A DNA stretch of 64,000 bases from Dyella kyungheensis (GTDB taxonomy: Bacteria > Pseudomonadota > Gammaproteobacteria > Xanthomonadales > Rhodanobacteraceae). Made by a program: the position numbers and the translations under genes. Within the stretch, counting starts at the first letter, position 1. Each line of letters opens with the position of its first letter. A model generated the notes under the pieces. That model worked only from the letters and a program-made list of their open reading frames with translations. It was not told the origin of the DNA and did no database searches. Location of the stretch: the NCBI RefSeq assembly GCF_016905005.1, contig NZ_JADIKC010000001.1, positions 248,001 through 312,000 on the forward strand. The letters are read 5' to 3'. This document shows, piece after piece, positions 59,725 to 64,000 of the stretch.

Positions 59725-61916
59725 GCGCCTTCTTCGCCAGCTGTCCCAAGGGCCTGGAATACCTGCTGCGCGACGAACTGGTCGCGCTCGGTGCGGGCGA
59801 CGTGCGCGAGGCGCTGGCCGGCGTGCATTTCTCCGGCACGCTGGAAACCGCCTATCGCGCCTGCCTGTGGTCGCGCCTGGCCAGCCGCGTGCTGATGCCG
59901 CTGGCCGAGTTCGACGCGGCCACCGACGATGCGCTGTATGCAGGCGTGCAGTCCATCGACTGGTCGCAGCATCTGGCCTCGCATGCCACCCTGGCGGTCG
60001 ACGCCAACTCGGCGCAGAGCAAACTCACGCATAGCCAGTTCCTCGCGCAGCGCGTGAAGGATGCGGTGGTCGACCAGTTCCGCCAGCGCGACGGCTCGCG
60101 CCCCGGCGTGGATACCGACGAACCGGACGTACGCATCAACCTGCGCCTGCGCCGCGACCGCGCCACGCTCTCGCTCGACCTGGCCGGTGCGCCGCTGCAT
60201 CGCCGCGGCTGGCGCGAAGTGCAGGGCGAAGCGCCGCTGAAGGAAAACCTCGCGGCCGCGATGCTGTTGCGCGCGCGTTGGCCGGAGATCTATGCCGAAG
60301 GCGGCGCGCTGCTCGATCCCATGTGCGGTTCGGGCACGCTATTGGTGGAGGGCGCCTGGATGGCGGCCGACGTCGCCCCGGGCCTGCATCGCGAGTACTA
60401 CGGTTTTCTGGGTTGGGCCCAGCACGACATCGCTGTGTGGCGTGGCCTGTTGGAAGAGGCGCGCCAGCGCGCCGAAACCGGCCTGCGCGCGCTGCGCAGC
60501 TGCTTCTTCGGCAGCGACGCGGATTCGCGCATGGTGCAGACGGCCAAGCGCAATGCGCAGGAAGCGGGCGTCGCCGGTTTCCTTACGCTGGACAAGCACG
60601 ATGCCACCCATGTGTCGCCGCCGCCGGGCTATACGCGCGGGCTGGTGATCACCAATCCGCCCTATGGCGAGCGCCTGGGCGACCGGGTGGAAATGCCACG
60701 GCTCTACCGTGCCCTCGGTGAAACCTTGCGCGAGCGTTTTGCCGGCTGGCGTGCCGCCGTGCTGGCGGGAGACGAGGAGTTGGGGCACGCCATTCCGCTG
60801 CGCGCCGAAAAGAAATACGCGCTCTACAACGGCGCACTGGAAACGCAGCTGCTGGTGTTCGAACTGCATGCGCGCAGCGAAACGCCGCGCGAGGTGAAGC
60901 CGCTTTCCGAAGGCGCGCAGATGCTGCGCAACCGGCTGGAGAAAACCGTGCGCCACCAGCGCAAGCGCCTCGATCGCGAGGGCATCCACTGCTGGCGCGC
61001 CTATGACCAGGACCTGCCCGAATATGCGGCCGCCATCGACGTCTACGGCCGCGAGGGCGCCGAACCGTGGCTGCATATCCAGGAATACAGGGCGCCGGTG
61101 GAGATCCCCGTCGAGACCGCCCGCCATCGCCTGCGCGAGATCGTGCGCGTGGCTGGCGAAGTGCTCGGCGTGCCGCGCGAACGCATTGCGCTGAAGACGC
61201 GTGAGCGCGGCAAGGGCGGCTCCAAGTACGGCCAGTTCGACCAGCGCGGCGAGTTCATCGAGGTGGCCGAAGGCGGCCTGCGTTTCCTGGCGAACCTCAC
61301 CGACTACCTGGACACCGGGCTGTTCATCGATCACCGCCTGGTGCGCGCCAAGCTGCGCGAGCTCGCCTCGGGCCGTCGCTTCCTCAACCTGTTTGCCTAT
61401 ACCGCCACGGCGAGCGTCTATGCGGCCGCGGGCGAGGCGCGGGACACCACCAGCGTGGATCTCTCGGCCACCTACCTGGATTGGGCCTCGCGCAATCTGG
61501 CGCTCAATGGCTTCACCGGCGGCAAGCATCGCCTGATGCAGGCGGATGCGATGACCTTCCTCAAGCAGGACAAGGAACGCTACGGATTGATCTACGTCGA
61601 TCCGCCGACGTTCTCCAACTCCAAGCGGGCGGAAGACTTCGACGTCCAGCGCGACCACGTGCCGTTGTTGCTGGCCTGTGCCGAGCGTCTTTCCAGCGAC
61701 GGCGTGCTGGTGTTCTCGAACAACTTCCGGCGCTTCAAGTTGAACCAGGAAGCGTTGGCTGAACGGTTCCTCATCGAGGACTGGAGTGCGCCCAGCATCC
61801 CGTTCGACTTCACCCGCCGCTCGGACATCCACGGCTGCTGGCTGCTGCGCCTGCATCCGCAGGAATCGCCCTGGGGCGAGAGTGTGAACCACGTCCGGAA
61901 CAAGAGCAGGCGTTAA
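59721..61916 (+). CDS. rlmL: bifunctional 23S rRNA methyltransferase RlmKL
   Basis: A 731-aa fused enzyme that methylates G2445 (RlmL half, N2) and G2069 (RlmK half, N7) of 23S rRNA. A THUMP domain (about 50-155) follows a ferredoxin-like start, then the RlmL methyltransferase with its NPPYGER motif near 312 and the RlmK half (about 390-731) with FAYTATASVYAAAGE and DPPTFSNSKR. The last residues are basic (NKSRR). It follows the hydrolase by an ATGA overlap, the usual lone housekeeping gene otherwise. Confidence 0.96.
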   Translation: MSAFFASCPKGLEYLLRDELVALGAGDVREALAGVHFSGTLETAYRACLWSRLASRVLMPLAEFDAATDDALYAGVQSIDWSQHLASHATLAVDANSAQSKLTHSQFLAQRVKDAVVDQFRQRDGSRPGVDTDEPDVRINLRLRRDRATLSLDLAGAPLHRRGWREVQGEAPLKENLAAAMLLRARWPEIYAEGGALLDPMCGSGTLLVEGAWMAADVAPGLHREYYGFLGWAQHDIAVWRGLLEEARQRAETGLRALRSCFFGSDADSRMVQTAKRNAQEAGVAGFLTLDKHDATHVSPPPGYTRGLVITNPPYGERLGDRVEMPRLYRALGETLRERFAGWRAAVLAGDEELGHAIPLRAEKKYALYNGALETQLLVFELHARSETPREVKPLSEGAQMLRNRLEKTVRHQRKRLDREGIHCWRAYDQDLPEYAAAIDVYGREGAEPWLHIQEYRAPVEIPVETARHRLREIVRVAGEVLGVPRERIALKTRERGKGGSKYGQFDQRGEFIEVAEGGLRFLANLTDYLDTGLFIDHRLVRAKLRELASGRRFLNLFAYTATASVYAAAGEARDTTSVDLSATYLDWASRNLALNGFTGGKHRLMQADAMTFLKQDKERYGLIYVDPPTFSNSKRAEDFDVQRDHVPLLLACAERLSSDGVLVFSNNFRRFKLNQEALAERFLIEDWSAPSIPFDFTRRSDIHGCWLLRLHPQESPWGESVNHVRNKSRR

Positions 61917-62043
61917 GCATTTTCACGGTTTCTACTCAGTCCGGATTCAGCGCAAAAGTCACAGCATTGATCCCGGCAAAGAGCGATAGAAGGCAAGGTC
62001 GAGTCCTTCTGTCGGAATCAAGCCTCCCTTGGGAGACAATTTC

Positions 62044-62400
62044 ATGAACAAGACGAAGATTTCCACCCTCAAGCGCGTTGCAGTGGCCACGGCCTTGGTC
62101 GTTGGCTGTGCCGCCGTTGCCCCGGCGTTCGCGGGCCATGTCAGCTTGAACGTGGGTATCGGTCTGCCGGCCGTGGGCGTGGGTTACTACGCACCGGCCC
62201 CGGTGGTGTACGCACCGCCTCCGCCGGTGTATTACGCGCCGGCTCCGGCCCCCGTGGTCTACGGCGGTCCCGTGTACGGCGGTCCGGTGGTGTACCCGGC
62301 AGTCGGCGCGGCGGTCGTGGTCGGTGGCCACCCGGGCTACTACCATCGCGGCGGTTACTACTATCGCGGTGGCTACCGTTACTACGGTCACGGTCACTGA
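62044..62400 (+). CDS. secreted Pro/Tyr/Gly-rich small protein
   Basis: A 118-aa protein with a signal peptide (1-30, AAVAPAFAG). The mature part is VGIGLPAVGVGYYAPAPVVY then short Tyr-Ala-Pro and Pro-Val-Val-Tyr repeats, closing in a Gly/Tyr/His-rich tail (GGYYYRGGYRYYGHGH). It has no globular domain. The pattern is common among small secreted proteins of Xanthomonadales of unknown role. TGGGAGACAATTTC precedes ATG 62044. Confidence 0.78.
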   Translation: MNKTKISTLKRVAVATALVVGCAAVAPAFAGHVSLNVGIGLPAVGVGYYAPAPVVYAPPPPVYYAPAPAPVVYGGPVYGGPVVYPAVGAAVVVGGHPGYYHRGGYYYRGGYRYYGHGH

Positions 62401-62425
62401 TCGCGTAGCAGCATGTCGATACGAA

Positions 62426-62458
62426 GAAGCCCGGCCTTGTGCCGGGTTTCTTTTTTTT
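62426..62458 (+). terminator. rho-independent terminator
   Basis: GAAGCCCGGC / GCCGGGTTTC pairs over ten positions with one G-U wobble around CTTGT, followed by a run of eight T. It is 25 nt after the secreted-protein stop. Confidence 0.93.
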
Positions 62459-62638
62459 GCAGCGCGGAAACCCCAGGCGGAGCGCGCCGTCGTCAGCAAT
62501 CCGCCATCCTCCTATCACAACTTTTGAACGTTCCCTGCGGCATCGTGCGCGCATGTCACGGCGCACTGGCCACGGTATGAGTGTTCAACAAACGACTGGC
62601 TCGGCCGGCCACGGCGTCACCCTATCCCGGAGGTCGCG

Positions 62639-63892
62639 ATGACGTTGGCGCATTCGGCCGCGCAAGCCGAGGCGTTGACGCTGCGATTCCGGAGAATCCG
62701 CTCCCGCAGCATGGCCTTGTGTGCTGCGCTGACGCCTGAAGACATGATGGTGCAATCGATGCCGGACGCCAGTCCGGCGAAGTGGCATCTTGCGCATACC
62801 ACCTGGTTCTTCGAACGCTTCGTGCTCGAGCGCGATGCCGCCTATCGCTCGCCGCATCCGGAGTGGAACTACCTGTTCAACTCCTACTACCAGTCGGTCG
62901 GGCCGATGCATGCGCGCCCTCAGCGGGGCCTGCTGTCGCGTCCCGGCGTGGCGCAGATACGCGACTACCGCGAACGCGTCGACGAGGCGATCGGCGACTG
63001 GCTGTCGCGCGGCGTCGATGCCACCACCCAAGGCATCATCGAACTGGGCCTGGAGCACGAACAGCAGCATCAGGAGCTGCTGATCACCGACATCAAGCAC
63101 GCGTTCTCGATCAATCCGTTGTTGCCCGCGTATACCGCGCCGCTGGCCTCGTCGTCGGCCACCACGTCGGTGCCGATGACCTTCATCCCGGGCCGGGAAG
63201 GCATCGTGGAAATGGGGCATCGGGGCAACGGCTTCGCCTTCGACAACGAGTCGCCTCGCCATCGCACGCTGCTGCAGCCGCACGCGCTGGCCAACCGGCC
63301 GGTGACCAATGCCGAATACGCCGCCTTCGTGCGCGACGGCGGCTATAGCGAGCCTTCGCTGTGGTTGTCCGAAGGGTGGGACACCATTCGTCGTGAGCAA
63401 TGGCAGCGGCCGTTCTACTGGCAGGAAGACCTGTCCAGCGAATTCACGCTGGCCGGCGTGCAGCCGATCGATCCGGATGCGCCGGTGAGCCACATCAGCT
63501 ATTTCGAAGCCGACGCCTTCGCGCACTGGGCCGGCGCACGCCTGCCCACCGAAGCGGAATGGGAGAGTGCCGCTTCTTCGGTGCCCGTGCAGGGCAACCT
63601 GCTCGATGCGATGGCGTTCCATCCCCAGGCCGCCACGGCCGGCGAGGGGATGCTGCAGATGTTCGGCGACGTGTGGGAGTGGACCGCCTCGCCCTACGTC
63701 AGCTATCCCGGCTTCCGTCCGCTGGCCGGCGCGCTGGGCGAATACAACGGCAAGTTCATGAACGGGCAGTGGGTGCTGCGCGGCGGTTCCTGTGCGACGC
63801 CACGCGAACACCTGCGCGCGACCTACCGGAATTTCTTTCCTCCTCATGCCCGCTGGCAGTTCATGGGGATACGCTTGGGACAGGACCGATGA
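62639..63892 (+). CDS. egtB: ergothioneine biosynthesis protein EgtB
   Basis: A 417-aa non-heme iron enzyme that joins a Cys-containing thiol donor to hercynine sulfoxide in ergothioneine synthesis. The DinB-like N-terminal domain carries the iron His53 (KWHLAHTTWFFE), His140 and His144 (LEHEQQHQELL). The C-terminal formylglycine-generating (sulfatase-modifying factor) domain runs from about 185 with TFIPGREGIVEMGHRG and RLPTEAEWE. It is coupled to egtD (ATGA overlap). The thiol donor (cysteine or gamma-glutamylcysteine) is not decided here. Confidence 0.93.
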   Translation: MTLAHSAAQAEALTLRFRRIRSRSMALCAALTPEDMMVQSMPDASPAKWHLAHTTWFFERFVLERDAAYRSPHPEWNYLFNSYYQSVGPMHARPQRGLLSRPGVAQIRDYRERVDEAIGDWLSRGVDATTQGIIELGLEHEQQHQELLITDIKHAFSINPLLPAYTAPLASSSATTSVPMTFIPGREGIVEMGHRGNGFAFDNESPRHRTLLQPHALANRPVTNAEYAAFVRDGGYSEPSLWLSEGWDTIRREQWQRPFYWQEDLSSEFTLAGVQPIDPDAPVSHISYFEADAFAHWAGARLPTEAEWESAASSVPVQGNLLDAMAFHPQAATAGEGMLQMFGDVWEWTASPYVSYPGFRPLAGALGEYNGKFMNGQWVLRGGSCATPREHLRATYRNFFPPHARWQFMGIRLGQDR

Positions 63893-64000
63893 GTGTGCAA
63901 GCTTCCTTCGATATCCGCGACGACGATCGCCGCCCACCGGTCGACGACCTGCTCGGCATCGTGCAACGCGGGCTGCGTGCGCGGCCCAAGCGCTTGCCGT
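63889..64000 (+). CDS. egtD: L-histidine N-alpha-methyltransferase EgtD, partial (5' end)
   Basis: ATG 63889 overlaps the EgtB stop by 4 nt, and the frame stays open to the window edge (about 37 codons). The product begins MSVQASFDIRDDDRRPPVDD and would be about 320 aa. Homologues trimethylate histidine to hercynine. The assignment rests mainly on the operon position after egtB. The rest of the gene is outside the window. Confidence 0.75.
   Translation, partial: MSVQASFDIRDDDRRPPVDDLLGIVQRGLRARPKRLP

Noticed and set aside
60339-61892. A 517-codon antisense frame over rlmKL
   Set aside because: rlmKL is a complete, motif-bearing gene on the other strand. The antisense frame has no recognisable domain.
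1-64000. tRNA, rRNA, CRISPR arrays, prophage or integrase genes
   Set aside because: No cloverleaf, no regularly spaced repeat array, and no integrase, transposase or phage structural motifs were seen on either strand.

Overview
The window is a gene-dense, high-GC chromosome segment from a gammaproteobacterium. Gene content (minCDE with an acetyltransferase gene in front, a GldA/F/G-type ABC cassette, CtaG and SCO/PCu(A)C copper chaperones, LytS/LytTR and NarL-type two-component systems, RlmKL, PurT, Bpt, EgtB/EgtD, and many secreted hypotheticals) and the interspersed short GTGGGAGCGC repeats suggest Xanthomonadales, most likely a Rhodanobacteraceae-like genus such as Dyella, Luteibacter or Rhodanobacter. 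That placement is inference. I saw no rRNA, tRNA, CRISPR array, transposase or phage genes.

Layout. 1-8.6 kb: a partial hypothetical gene, a secreted esterase, small enzymes, a GH89 alpha-N-acetylglucosaminidase, a LytTR/LytS two-component pair, and a membrane protein with an SRPBCC protein. 8.6-11.2 kb: a tandem repeat block, a LysR regulator divergent from a quinone-oxidoreductase-like MDR enzyme, and a small acidic protein. 11.4-14.6 kb: the most interesting region. It holds a borosin-type peptide backbone alpha-N-methyltransferase, a small separate precursor-like gene with a borosin-binding-domain-like leader, and a membrane-anchored TPR-GGDEF diguanylate cyclase starting nine bases later. 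14.6-31.2 kb: DyP peroxidase, several one-gene units, and a run of signal-peptide proteins (M28 and M20 peptidases, an exported methyltransferase-fold protein, a creatininase homologue with altered metal ligands, a YncE-like propeller). 31.2-35.1 kb: a BaiN-type flavoprotein, a slipin/NfeD pair and a 272-bp MITE-like element. 35.1-38.2 kb: the min operon. 38.4-42.1 kb: a NarL-type two-component system and an SRPBCC protein. 42.1-48.3 kb: the ABC-2 cassette and copper/cytochrome oxidase assembly genes. 48.3-64 kb: mostly housekeeping and small conserved genes (DUF1203, TonB-like protein, SPFH with an RHH regulator, transglutaminase, purT, glutamate-synthase-like FMN protein, bpt, tesB, amidase, rlmKL), ending in egtB and the start of egtD.

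How genes work together. Translational coupling (4-nt ATGA or GTGA overlaps) ties LytS-LytTR, GNAT-minC, ABC ATPase-permease-GldG, SCO-PCu(A)C, hydrolase-RlmKL and EgtB-EgtD. The borosin pair has the split architecture: the methyltransferase and its substrate are encoded by separate adjacent genes. The methyltransferase keeps the residues matching OphMA Tyr66, Arg72, Tyr76 and Tyr98 at identical spacing. The product, core boundaries and biological role are unknown, and the neighbouring c-di-GMP cyclase hints at a signalling or surface context.
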